The translations under genes were made by a program, and so were the position numbers. A stretch of 64,000 nt of DNA from Bacteroidia bacterium (GTDB lineage Bacteria; Bacteroidota; Bacteroidia; NS11-12g; UBA955): positions 53,630 to 117,629 of the forward strand of contig JALOAG010000007.1 in the NCBI GenBank assembly GCA_023228875.1, given 5' to 3'. This document shows, in pieces, positions 43,517 through 52,169 of this stretch. The notes under the pieces were generated by a model. The model was not told where the DNA came from and did not search any database. It worked only from the letters and a program-made list of their open reading frames with translations. Numbering within the stretch: the stretch's first letter is position 1; the number at the start of each line of letters is the position of its first letter.

Positions 43517-44242
43517 ATGTCCTGGTTTACACATTGGTTTGGTTCTGAATTTTATGACAGGTTATACAAAAACCGCAATGAGGAGGAGGCTATCGCTTTC
43601 ATTCACAAAGTATTTGTAGAACTACCGTCAATGAAACAACCATCCATACTTGATTTATGTTGCGGCAACGGCAGACATTCATTGGCAATGGCAGAATATG
43701 GCTCCGTTGTGGGAGTGGACTTGAACGAAGAACAAATCCAAAAAGCTAAAGATAGAATGATTCTGCATGCTTCGTTTTTCGTTCATGACATGAGAGAAGT
43801 GGTAAAGCTAAATGAATTTGATTTTGTGTTTAACTTGTTTTCCAGTTTTGCATACTTTGACAATCAATCTGACGATTTAAAGACACTCAATAGTGTTTAT
43901 CAAAACTTGCGGTCAAACGGCATATTTATTCAAGATTTTTTAAATGTCAATTATGTCATTCCCAGACTAAAAACATCAGAATACAAAACAGACAATGAAC
44001 TCAGCTTTGACATTAAACGCAAGGTTGAGAATAAAAAAATAATTAAAACCATAAAGGTTTCTCAACGCAATGTTGAAATTGGTTTGTTTGAGGAAAAACT
44101 CACCGCTTACACTCCGGATGAGTTATTAGCATTGCACAAACAAGCCGGCTTAACTCCTTTTAAAATTTTTGGCAATTACCAATTATCAGAGTTTGACAAA
44201 TTAAATTCCCCTCGTATTATTGTCTTTTCAAAAAAGGGTTAG
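43517..44242 (+). CDS. Class I SAM-dependent methyltransferase
   Basis: 241 residues from ATG 43517. The Rossmann motif I is SILDLCCGNGRHSLAMAEYG, with the acidic end of strand 2 in VVGVDLNEEQI and motif IV in FVFNLFSSFAYFDN. The N-terminus SWFTHWFGSEFYDRLYKNRN is typical of a widespread small-molecule methyltransferase group. The methyl acceptor is unknown. It lies 3 bases before the PAP2 gene and heads a three-gene run with the ZIP transporter. Confidence 0.88.
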   Translation: MSWFTHWFGSEFYDRLYKNRNEEEAIAFIHKVFVELPSMKQPSILDLCCGNGRHSLAMAEYGSVVGVDLNEEQIQKAKDRMILHASFFVHDMREVVKLNEFDFVFNLFSSFAYFDNQSDDLKTLNSVYQNLRSNGIFIQDFLNVNYVIPRLKTSEYKTDNELSFDIKRKVENKKIIKTIKVSQRNVEIGLFEEKLTAYTPDELLALHKQAGLTPFKIFGNYQLSEFDKLNSPRIIVFSKKG

Positions 44243-44245
44243 TGA

Positions 44246-44830
44246 ATGTTTGAGTTTTTGCAAGAAATAGACAGAGTTTTATACGAGTTTCTCAATGGGA
44301 AGCTTCACACCCCCTTTTTAGATTGGTTAATGCCCATCATTACTAACGCAAACACATGGATTCCTCTTTATGTTGGGCTATTAGGTTATATGATTTACCG
44401 ATACCGCAAACTATTTTTTATTCCATTTCTAGGATTGTTAATTAGTTTTGGTATTTCCGACCCTGTTTCTGCCAAAATTATCAAGCCTATTTTTGAAAGG
44501 ACACGCCCATGCAATGAGACAACTGTAAAATCGCGTGTTGTGGGTGTTGAGTGTAGAAACAGCTTCAGTTTTCCTTCATCTCATGCATCCAATCATTTTG
44601 CCATTGCAGTTTTTATGACTTTATTAATCGGTACAAGAAAACGTTTTGGTTTAGGTTTTTGGATGATTTGGGCAGGAGTAATTGCCTATTCGAGAGTTTA
44701 TGTTGGTGTTCATTATCCCTTTGATATAATTGCCGGAGCGATTTTAGGCTCATTCATCGGACTCGTCATTGCCATCATCACAAATAAGATTTTAAAGAAA
44801 CTCCAAAACAATAATGCCGCTACTATTTAA
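44246..44830 (+). CDS. PAP2-family membrane phosphatase
   Basis: 194 residues with about five membrane segments. The three acid-phosphatase motifs are present: KPIFERTRP (K-x6-R-P), FSFPSSHASNH (P-S-x-H) and SRVYVGVHYPFDI (S-R-x5-H-x3-D). Such enzymes remove phosphate from lipid phosphates, for example undecaprenyl pyrophosphate or phosphatidylglycerol phosphate. The substrate cannot be told from sequence alone. Second gene of a methyltransferase-PAP2-ZIP run; its 3' end overlaps the next gene by 17 bases. Confidence 0.92.
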   Translation: MFEFLQEIDRVLYEFLNGKLHTPFLDWLMPIITNANTWIPLYVGLLGYMIYRYRKLFFIPFLGLLISFGISDPVSAKIIKPIFERTRPCNETTVKSRVVGVECRNSFSFPSSHASNHFAIAVFMTLLIGTRKRFGLGFWMIWAGVIAYSRVYVGVHYPFDIIAGAILGSFIGLVIAIITNKILKKLQNNNAATI

Positions 44831-45515
44831 CATTGCCATTTTATTTATTTTTCCTTTTGTCGGAGGACTTATTGCGAACTATACCAACAAAGAATGGAAG
44901 GGAACAATCAAAGTATTCTTGGCTTTCAGTGGTGCATTTCTATTTGCCATCACCTTTCTCAATTTTATACCGGAGGCATATCATCATTTAGAAAATGCAG
45001 GGATATGGGTGTTAGCCGGATTCTTTTTCCAGATTTTCATTGAACAATTTACTAAGGGAATTGAACATGGGCACAGCCATATTCATGACCTAAAGAATAT
45101 CGCTCCAATCTTTATTGGACTTGGATTACATGCATTTCTTGAGGGGATTCCTGTGGGTTCACAAAATTTAGGTATAAGTCCCGGACTTTTGTATGGGGTT
45201 GCACTTCACGAAATGCCCGCAGCATTTGTCCTTGCCATCAGTATAAAAACATTATTACCACACAAGAACATCATTCCTTTTGTGTTGATTTACGCGCTTT
45301 TTTGTCCGGCAGGCGCCACTTTAGGCTACTTTGTAGAACACATTGAACATGGGGACAAAATCTTCATGATTCTATTGGCATTTGTATCAGGTACTTTTCT
45401 TCACATCAGCACAACAATCCTCTTTGAAAATTCAGAGAATCATAAAATCAGCAGAAAGAAACTCACAGCTGTGGTTGCCGGTACCGGTTTAGCAATACTT
45501 ACTATGCTAATTTAA
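44814..45515 (+). CDS. ZIP family metal transporter
   Basis: 233 residues with about seven or eight membrane segments. The metal-binding helices are visible: GLGLHAFLEGIPVGSQ (TM4, His and Glu) and YGVALHEMPAAFVLAI (TM5, His-Glu). A histidine-rich loop GIEHGHSHIHDL sits between TM3 and TM4. ZIP proteins import zinc, iron or manganese into the cytoplasm. It overlaps the PAP2 gene by 17 bases. Its stop codon overlaps that of the NorB-like gene on the other strand. Confidence 0.93.
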   Translation: MPLLFNIAILFIFPFVGGLIANYTNKEWKGTIKVFLAFSGAFLFAITFLNFIPEAYHHLENAGIWVLAGFFFQIFIEQFTKGIEHGHSHIHDLKNIAPIFIGLGLHAFLEGIPVGSQNLGISPGLLYGVALHEMPAAFVLAISIKTLLPHKNIIPFVLIYALFCPAGATLGYFVEHIEHGDKIFMILLAFVSGTFLHISTTILFENSENHKISRKKLTAVVAGTGLAILTMLI

Positions 45516-46825
45516 TTCTTTTTTGCTTTTAACAGTGGTAGAACAACCATCAATAGTCCACCTATACAAACAATCCCTGAAATCAAGAACAAATAAAACC
45601 AAGGTAATAGCTTATACATCATGACGCTATAAGACATATCAGGTTGAGCAAACAAGTAATATGTTTTGAGAAATCCTTCGACAATTAAGGTCAGCCAAAA
45701 AATTAGCAGAGCTAAATTGGCTACTAAATAACCGGTTTTAATCTGCTTTTCTTTGTGGGGGGCATATCCAAGAATATCAAAAGCAAAAGCGAGCAACAAC
45801 ATTGTATTAATTCCAATTGTTGCTCCCATAGTATGTCCGACAATTACGTGAGTGCCATGCATATAAACATTCAATGCAGGCACAGACATAGCAATTGCTA
45901 AAATCAAGGTTAAGAAAACCCAAACATCTGCCGCAAACAGAAATTTATATGGAATGATGTTGAAATTCTTTTTCGCTGTTGTCAAAGATGACTTCCACAG
46001 ATAAATAATTCTTCCAAGCAATAACAACTCTGTCATACTCACCAAATAACCTATATGTTTCACATAAGGCTGTGTTGGCAATACATACACATGATGTCCC
46101 CAATTAAACATAAGGTTAAAGACTCCCAAAAAATACAATCCAAAGGCAATTTTAGAAAAGCTATACTTTTTATTGCCGGCAATTTTATCCATCAAGTAAA
46201 TTGAAGTACCATACACCAATTGATTCCAAGCACCAACAAGAGAGCCATAAGACTTCCATTGAATCGTCATGTCTTTTACAAGATTATTTCTCACCTGAGG
46301 CAGCAGCCATGAATTAGATTCTAAATAAGTAAACAAAAAGAAGACAGCCCCTGTCAACCACATCCATACATATACAGGTTGGTTTTTCAGCGTTTTAATT
46401 CCTGCAACAAAGACAAAAATAAATATAGCCCAACTCACGGTAATTGGGATAGAAAAAATAGGGTCAAACTCCCAATATTCTCTGCCTCCAAATACTCCAA
46501 ACACATAAGACAGTAAAATTCCGAAGAAAGTTAATGCAAGTATCCAGAACACAACTCTTATTAAATTGTTGTATCTCCTGATTGCATATTGATCTTCATG
46601 CATGTAATAAATAATACTACCGATAGCGCAGGTGAGAATCCAAAAAATTGCAGATGATACATGTAAAGGACGGATTTTTGTAAAAGAAAACACATCTTTT
46701 AAAAACCCTGGCACTACATATTCAATGGCACCTAACAACCCAAAAAGCAAGGTTGAAAGTAAGAAAATCAAACCTGTTTTTATAAATAGGCGCGAGTAGT
46801 CTTTATGGCTGGGATATTGTTCCAT
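45512..46825 (-). CDS. NorB-like heme-copper oxidase superfamily subunit I with altered ligands
   Basis: 437 residues, about twelve membrane helices, paired with a NorC-like gene. By alignment with cNOR NorB, His55 (RPLHVSSAIFW) matches the first heme-b ligand, His244-His245 (NWGHHVYVLP) match two FeB ligands, Glu266 (SMTELLL) is kept, and His331 (VIVGHTMGATIG) matches the heme-b3 ligand. But the third FeB His becomes Asn201 and the FeB Glu becomes Tyr205 (GAWNQLVYG in place of H-L-W-V-E-G), and the second heme-b His becomes Met333. So it is a NOR-family relative whose chemistry is uncertain. It overlaps the NorC-like gene by 23 bases. Confidence 0.82.
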   Translation of the reverse strand: MEQYPSHKDYSRLFIKTGLIFLLSTLLFGLLGAIEYVVPGFLKDVFSFTKIRPLHVSSAIFWILTCAIGSIIYYMHEDQYAIRRYNNLIRVVFWILALTFFGILLSYVFGVFGGREYWEFDPIFSIPITVSWAIFIFVFVAGIKTLKNQPVYVWMWLTGAVFFLFTYLESNSWLLPQVRNNLVKDMTIQWKSYGSLVGAWNQLVYGTSIYLMDKIAGNKKYSFSKIAFGLYFLGVFNLMFNWGHHVYVLPTQPYVKHIGYLVSMTELLLLGRIIYLWKSSLTTAKKNFNIIPYKFLFAADVWVFLTLILAIAMSVPALNVYMHGTHVIVGHTMGATIGINTMLLLAFAFDILGYAPHKEKQIKTGYLVANLALLIFWLTLIVEGFLKTYYLFAQPDMSYSVMMYKLLPWFYLFLISGIVCIGGLLMVVLPLLKAKKN

Positions 46826-47201
46826 CTAAATGTTTAATAAATTCCTCAGGCTTATATACGCCAGTGGAGTTTGTGTATTTAAAAAATTCAACAAATTGCT
46901 GTACTTCAGACTCTGTTAAGTGAAAGTTAGGCATTACCTGTGTGCCGGTATGTAACACAGACGAGATATACTCCTCAGACCTTCTTTCGTAAACATTGGT
47001 TAAATCCGGACCTAAGTGACCACCCAGTCCATAAATCTGATGACACGAAGTACAATTTTTCTTTTGCCAGAGTATCCTGCCTGCTTGTGCCATAGCATTA
47101 GGTTCAACACCTTGATAATTATCCTCTTCATACAACAATATACTATAAGAGAGAAACGAGCCAATCAATATGAATAGAATCACAATCTTACTTCTATACA
47201 T
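46803..47201 (-). CDS. NorC-like membrane-anchored cytochrome c
   Basis: 132 residues from ATG 47201 (an upstream in-frame TTG at 47222 is less likely). One N-terminal membrane anchor (SKIVILFILIGSFLSYSILL) precedes a class I cytochrome c domain with the heme motif C50-T-S-C53-H54 in LWQKKNCTSCHQIYGLGGHL, GPDLTNVYERRS as in NorC, and the distal Met in TGTQVMPNFHL. It should sit in the inner membrane with its heme domain in the periplasm and feed electrons to the NorB-like protein encoded next, with which its gene overlaps. Confidence 0.88.
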   Translation of the reverse strand: MYRSKIVILFILIGSFLSYSILLYEEDNYQGVEPNAMAQAGRILWQKKNCTSCHQIYGLGGHLGPDLTNVYERRSEEYISSVLHTGTQVMPNFHLTESEVQQFVEFFKYTNSTGVYKPEEFIKHLDGTISQP

Positions 47202-47357
47202 CCCCTTACAAATTCCGTTCAATTATAAAACAAGATTGGCAAAATGCTATGTCTTTTCTTTTTTTTCTTACCTCCATGCTTCTTCAGAAATCCTACACTA
47301 GGAAAACAGATTCTCGCTTTGTCAGAATAAGAATCTAAATTACCTTGCAATTTTCAA

Positions 47358-50243
47358 TTATTTTTTCTTATAAATTTTGACCTTACCTTCTGCGTTGTTA
47401 TTCAGTATTTGAACCTTTCCAAACCCAAGAGCTTCAATCTTTGGTTTGATTAAGGATTCGGTACCTACTGCAACAATCAGCATATTGTCAGGAGTCAAAT
47501 ATTGCTTCGCAAAATTATTGATATCTTCTTTAGTCAGTGAATTAATTATTTCTGCTTGCTTCTTTTTATAATCGGCATCTAAATTTCTATTTACAATACC
47601 AAATAAGAATGAAGCTTTGCCAAAAGAAGATTCATAATCCAATGCATCACTGGAAATCAATGCACTCTTTGTGAATGCAAGTTCCTCATCAGTAATGCCT
47701 TCTTCTTTATATTTCTTGATAATATTCAGAATCTCTACAATGGCACTATCTGTTGCTTCTGCTTTTACACTGGCACTCACGACATAATAACCCGGGTAGT
47801 TTTTATATGGCGCACTGAAACCTGAACGAATTCCGTAGGTCCAACCATGATCTTCTCTTATAGACAAGTTCAATCTTGAATTAAAATTACCACCCAGAAT
47901 AAAATTCATCACATTGGCTTTAAAGAAATCGCCATAAGTGTCATATTTCATTGCCCTATTACCCATAATTAAGAAAGACTGAGAAGCAAAGTCCTTATTG
48001 ATTATAAATGCTTGAGTAGTTTGATATTCAGGGAACTTAGCAATTACGGGGAATGTAACTTCCTTTCTCTCCCATTTATCCATAAAACTCAGTGCATTCT
48101 TCACTTCGTCTTGACTAACCTCTCCTACTACCACTATTTTAGTAAATTGTGGCGTTATAAAACTTTGGTAATACCTCACAATATCTTCCAATTTAATTTT
48201 CATGAATTCATTGTAATTACCTGAAGCAACTTTACCAAGCGGGTTGTTATCATTATAAATCAATCGGCTAAACGCCTTAGAAGCAACCACACCTGAATTC
48301 AAACGCATATTGGCAATACTTTCGCCCAAACGTTTACGAAGTAAATCATAGTCTTCACGCTCAAAATTAGGACCAAACATCATCTCCTCCAAGAGTGCCA
48401 TCGTTTCATTAATTTTATCTTTATAGCAACTTACAAAGCAAGAAATTCCGGTACTACCACCTGAGAATGAGATACTGCTACCCAACCTCTCTAATGCACT
48501 TTCTAATTCAGCAGCTGGGAATTTCTTTGTACTTTCATTCATCATCTGAGCAGTAAAATAGGCTGTTCCATAAGGAAATTTCTTACCATCTTCAAGTAAC
48601 TGACCTCCTTCAAAATTAATCATAAACATTACCTTAGGAGTTTTATTGCTTTGTGTGCCAATAACTTCGACAGAGTTCTTAGTTGTGAATCTGAAGAAAT
48701 CAGGGGTTTGAACAATCTTTGCAGGAGGAGGAACAGGTCTTTTACTTCTATCAAAATTATCAACAGGTCTGTGATACTCTAATCCTTCAAACTCTGAGTA
48801 ATCAGGTTTTGCTTCACTATAAGGGTTGAAACTTTCGAATGGTTTTTTCTTAGCTCCCGGTTGGTCATACATAGGGTCACGTTCAACAGTGATACATGCA
48901 TAGTTTTTATTCTTTACATAGCGCAAAAACACTCTCAGCACATCTGCTTTTGTTACTTTTCTATATCTTTCAATATCTTGATCAAGATTGAAGCCTTTGC
49001 CGGGCATAGCCATTTCATAAGAAGTAAGTAAGCCTGCCTTACCTGCATTCGTCTCAAGATATCCATACATGTTTGTGATAAAACTTTCCTTAACTCTTTC
49101 TAGATCTTCTTCGGTAAAGCCTTCTTTTTCAAAATCCTCAATCGTTTTTAAAATTAATTCACGGGTTTCAAGTGGTGAAATACCAGGGTATGCCACAGCT
49201 TGTATAGTAAATTCACCTGATAACTCAAAAGTTGGATGCTCTACATCTACTTGTACTGCTTTTTCAGGCTTAACAAAATTCTTATAGAAAACAGAGTTTC
49301 TGCCTCCTGCCATCAATTGAGAAAGAATATCCAATGCCGGCTCATCTTTGTGATAAGCAGGAACTGTAGGGTAAACAAAAAGTGTCAAAGGCAAATAAAT
49401 ATTGTCTTTATATGTTTTATAATCACTTTCCGGCAGTCTAACAGGTTTAGGCACGAGTCTGCTCACTTCAGGTCCTTTGGGAATTGAGCCAAAATATTTC
49501 TCAACCATTTTGACTACATCTTCTGTAACTACATCGCCAGACACCACCAAAATAGCATTGTTTGGTCCATAATAACGCAAGAAAAAGTTATTCAAATCCT
49601 CTTTTGTAGCTCTGTCTAAATCATCAGTAAAACCAATTGTGGGCCATGAATATGGGTGACCGGATGGGTATAACAATTGATCTTTCACTTCATCTACAAA
49701 ACCGTAAGGCACATCATAACGTTGTGACTTTTCGTTTTTCACAGTTTTTCTTTGTACCTCAAACTTATCTACCGTAAAAGCATTTGGCAAGAAGCCCATT
49801 CTATCAGATTCTAACCAAAGCATCGTTTCTAACATGTTGCTAGGAACAGTCTCAAAGTAATTTGTTCTGTCTCTATTGGTAGTTCCATTCATTTCTCCAC
49901 CTGCTTCTTGCACAATTTTAAAGTGTTCCTCATCTCCAACATGTTCAGAACCTTGAAACATCATGTGTTCAAAAAAGTGTGCAAATCCGGAACGACCAGG
50001 TAATTCTCTATTTGAACCAACTTTGTAAGTAACTTCAACATGAACCACGGGAGACGAATTGTCTTCTACTACAAACACGGTCAACCCATTGGCTAATTCA
50101 TACTTGCTATAAGGGATAATGTATTTTCCTTTTTGAGGCTCAACCTTCTCAATTAATTTAGTTGTACCTAATGCTTGAGAGAAGCCTGACAAAGGAATAA
50201 TAATCAGACTTAACAAAGTAAACAGCTTAAAAAATTGCTTCAT
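47358..50243 (-). CDS. M16 family zinc metallopeptidase, two-module
   Basis: 961 residues from ATG 50243; the longer frame from 50297 would include the promoter. A signal peptide (KQFFKLFTLLSLIIIPLSGFSQ) is visible. The inverted zinc motif HxxEH is H89-F-F-E92-H93 (FAHFFEHMMFQGSEH), followed by the expected downstream Glu region (KTVKNEKSQRYD). The C-terminal half repeats the M16 fold without the metal site (YFTAQMMNESTKKFPAAELE, and the R/Y substrate-binding region GWTYGIRSGFSAP). This is the typical periplasmic M16 pair fused in one chain. Monocistronic. Confidence 0.95.
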   Translation of the reverse strand: MKQFFKLFTLLSLIIIPLSGFSQALGTTKLIEKVEPQKGKYIIPYSKYELANGLTVFVVEDNSSPVVHVEVTYKVGSNRELPGRSGFAHFFEHMMFQGSEHVGDEEHFKIVQEAGGEMNGTTNRDRTNYFETVPSNMLETMLWLESDRMGFLPNAFTVDKFEVQRKTVKNEKSQRYDVPYGFVDEVKDQLLYPSGHPYSWPTIGFTDDLDRATKEDLNNFFLRYYGPNNAILVVSGDVVTEDVVKMVEKYFGSIPKGPEVSRLVPKPVRLPESDYKTYKDNIYLPLTLFVYPTVPAYHKDEPALDILSQLMAGGRNSVFYKNFVKPEKAVQVDVEHPTFELSGEFTIQAVAYPGISPLETRELILKTIEDFEKEGFTEEDLERVKESFITNMYGYLETNAGKAGLLTSYEMAMPGKGFNLDQDIERYRKVTKADVLRVFLRYVKNKNYACITVERDPMYDQPGAKKKPFESFNPYSEAKPDYSEFEGLEYHRPVDNFDRSKRPVPPPAKIVQTPDFFRFTTKNSVEVIGTQSNKTPKVMFMINFEGGQLLEDGKKFPYGTAYFTAQMMNESTKKFPAAELESALERLGSSISFSGGSTGISCFVSCYKDKINETMALLEEMMFGPNFEREDYDLLRKRLGESIANMRLNSGVVASKAFSRLIYNDNNPLGKVASGNYNEFMKIKLEDIVRYYQSFITPQFTKIVVVGEVSQDEVKNALSFMDKWERKEVTFPVIAKFPEYQTTQAFIINKDFASQSFLIMGNRAMKYDTYGDFFKANVMNFILGGNFNSRLNLSIREDHGWTYGIRSGFSAPYKNYPGYYVVSASVKAEATDSAIVEILNIIKKYKEEGITDEELAFTKSALISSDALDYESSFGKASFLFGIVNRNLDADYKKKQAEIINSLTKEDINNFAKQYLTPDNMLIVAVGTESLIKPKIEALGFGKVQILNNNAEGKVKIYKKK

Positions 50244-50266
50244 AATTTGATTTGTAAAATTCGGGT

Positions 50267-50298
50267 CAAAAATAGGCATTGAATTGCTATTGTTCAAA
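50267..50298 (-). promoter_or_regulatory. Promoter of M16 gene (TTTG-N20-TATTTTTG)
   Basis: Reverse-strand TTTG (50298-50295), 20 bases, then TATTTTTG (50274-50267), 23 bases before ATG 50243. Both Bacteroidota elements are present. Confidence 0.55.
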
Positions 50299-50911
50299 AG
50301 CTTCGATTAAATTCTTGCACTTGTTGTCTAATATAAAAATTCACTTCATTCAGAATGAGTTCCTTAAGGATTGTTTTTCATCAAATACCTTTTCCCTGTA
50401 TTAACACATCACAGATTACACTCATCTTCACCAATTATCATTTAACAAGATTTTGTATCATCAGTCCGTCTCATAACTCCCTTAGTTCAATTTCCACAGT
50501 TAAACTACGCATCTAGTTCAATTCTAAGCAACTTTAAAGAAGCTTTTTTAACATATATTTTCCTAACATGAAAAATAAGATGCTGTAAAACGTCTTTAAA
50601 TAGCTTGTGGGGAGCGCAAAACAAAGTCAAGTTCTTTAAGAAACTTTTTGAGCAGGTTTGCGACTCAAATATTGAAGATTCTGCGGAGGTTGTAAATATA
50701 GCAACCCAAACAGACAAACTGATTTAAAAAAGGAATATTAATAACAATCAAATGGTTAACAAACGATAAAGTTTTCAGACAGTTTGCGGCTATTCCTAAT
50801 CGTATGCATTTCACTGTATCAAGCCATTGTCATCTTTTGCATAAGCATTACTTTAAACTATGTGAATAAAAATTCACCAACAGATTTCATTAGAATTTCA
50901 ACTTTGCATCC
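50299..50911. other. Non-coding stretch of about 610 bases
   Basis: Between the M16 promoter and the gene at 50912. Small open frames (for example reverse strand 50505-50717, 70 codons) show no protein-like pattern. I see no tRNA, no strong hairpin and no repeat. A sequence CAACTTTG at 50899-50906, just before ATG 50912, is a weak form of the -7 element. Confidence 0.5.
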
Positions 50912-51448
50912 ATGTCCACAACTGTAATAATACTGGCAGTAATTATCATTTCTGCCTTTTTGATGCTCCGATATGCTCACAAATTCATTTTCAAAATCAT
51001 CGGTTTAATACTCTTTATTCCTGCAATATTATTGGCATTATATCTTTTTAACCTGCCCCCTTTCAGCAAAAATATTTTTGCAAGAGATAATCTTAACAAA
51101 AAATTCTGCATGAATGAAAACACGCAAGACGTATGTGCCTGCATAGTGAAACCATATACAAAACTGTTAGAAGAAAAATTTGATAAAGAAGAGTTAGTGG
51201 AATTAGAAAAGAAGAATTATGAAAGTGCCTACGTCTTTTCAAAGCTTTCTTCACAAGTTGCCATTCAAACCACCTTATGTACCGGCAGTGAAGACAGCTC
51301 AAAAAAACTGATGGAAAAGTTTGTCAAGGAAATATCGCCTTTTGGTTATTCCACCGCTAAAACTGCTGAATGGTTTAAATCTACCACTGAATTATTAGAA
51401 GAAAAACAAGACAGAAAAAAGGAAATAGATGGCAAATTAGATTCTTAA
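50912..51448 (+). CDS. Membrane-anchored protein, family not recognised
   Basis: 178 residues. Two N-terminal membrane segments (TVIILAVIIISAFLML and KIIGLILFIPAILLALYLF) are followed by a mainly helical soluble part with charged stretches (LEEKFDKEELVELEKKNYE and ELLEEKQDRKKEIDGK, possible coiled coils). Three cysteines occur in the C-M-N-E-N-T-Q-D-V-C-A-C cluster and one more in TLCTGS, possibly disulfides if the tail is periplasmic. It stands alone, before fdx. Function unknown. Confidence 0.6.
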   Translation: MSTTVIILAVIIISAFLMLRYAHKFIFKIIGLILFIPAILLALYLFNLPPFSKNIFARDNLNKKFCMNENTQDVCACIVKPYTKLLEEKFDKEELVELEKKNYESAYVFSKLSSQVAIQTTLCTGSEDSSKKLMEKFVKEISPFGYSTAKTAEWFKSTTELLEEKQDRKKEIDGKLDS

Positions 51449-51529
51449 TTTAATCATCTGTATATTATTTCAACCTCTCTTTTATTTATAAACATTCTAA
51501 ATAAGGAGCGTAAGAGTAATTATATTGAT

Positions 51530-51537
51530 TAACTTTG
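51530..51537 (+). promoter_or_regulatory. -7 promoter element of fdx-iscX (TAACTTTG)
   Basis: TAACTTTG followed by C, 21 bases before ATG 51559. It overlaps the in-frame TTG 51535, supporting the ATG. Confidence 0.5.
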
Positions 51538-51558
51538 CCGCGCAATAGAACAAATACA

Positions 51559-51888
51559 ATGGGAAAAGTAACTTATAAATTTGAGGATGGTACACCTGAA
51601 GAAACTCATGATATTGAAGAAGGTGAAAGTGTACTTGAAGTAGCATTAGACAATGATATTCATTTAAACCACAATTGTGGTGGGGTATGTGCTTGTTCAA
51701 CGTGTCACATTTATTTTGAAGAAGGAGAAGATCATGTCCAAGAAATGAGCGATGACGAAGAAGATTTTGTTGACAGAGCACGCAATCCTCGTATAAATTC
51801 GCGACTTGCATGTCAATGCGTATTGGAAAACGGAGATGCACATTTAGTGGTAACCATTCCTGACCAGTCGGGAATCATTGGTAGTTAA
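51559..51888 (+). CDS. fdx: [2Fe-2S] ferredoxin, adrenodoxin/ISC type
   Basis: 109 residues from ATG 51559. The cluster cysteines follow the adrenodoxin pattern: C40, C46 and C49 in NHNCGGVCACSTCHIYF and C85 in SRLACQCVLE. The acidic helix HVQEMSDDEEDFVDRA is typical of ISC ferredoxins, which give electrons to cysteine-desulfurase/IscU during cluster assembly. Two extra cysteines (C44, C87) are present. It is followed 15 bases later by iscX, which supports the ISC assignment. Confidence 0.93.
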   Translation: MGKVTYKFEDGTPEETHDIEEGESVLEVALDNDIHLNHNCGGVCACSTCHIYFEEGEDHVQEMSDDEEDFVDRARNPRINSRLACQCVLENGDAHLVVTIPDQSGIIGS

Positions 51889-51903
51889 AACAAGAAATAA
51901 AAT

Positions 51904-52146
51904 ATGGAACATAAAACATTTGAACCACCCATTCATTGGCAAGATCACGAAGATATTGCGATGGCATTATATGAAAAATTCGGTGATGAATTTGATGAAA
52001 GTAAAATCTATCGTATTAGATTTACTGACCTCATTGAATGGGTTTTATCTCTCCCAAATTTTCATGGAAAACGTGAAGAATGTAACGAAGGACACTTAGA
52101 GATGATTCAATCCCAATGGGTATATGAATGGCGAGACAACCAATAA
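51904..52146 (+). CDS. iscX: Fe-S cluster assembly protein IscX
   Basis: 80 residues, slightly longer than the 66-residue E. coli protein because of an N-terminal MEHKTFEPP extension. The family core is complete: HWQDHEDIAMALYEKFGDEF, then DESKIYRIRFTDLIEWVLSL and the end QSQWVYEWRDNQ. IscX binds the desulfurase IscS and tunes cluster assembly. It follows fdx. The rest of the ISC set is not adjacent; an HscA-like gene is at 8.8-10.7 kb. Confidence 0.94.
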   Translation: MEHKTFEPPIHWQDHEDIAMALYEKFGDEFDESKIYRIRFTDLIEWVLSLPNFHGKREECNEGHLEMIQSQWVYEWRDNQ

Positions 52147-52169
52147 TTTATTCTTTGACACTGCAAAAT

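Noticed and set aside
50505..50717. Reverse-strand 70-codon open frame in the longest gap
   Set aside because: No signal, no protein-like composition, no promoter and no neighbour in the same unit; likely chance.
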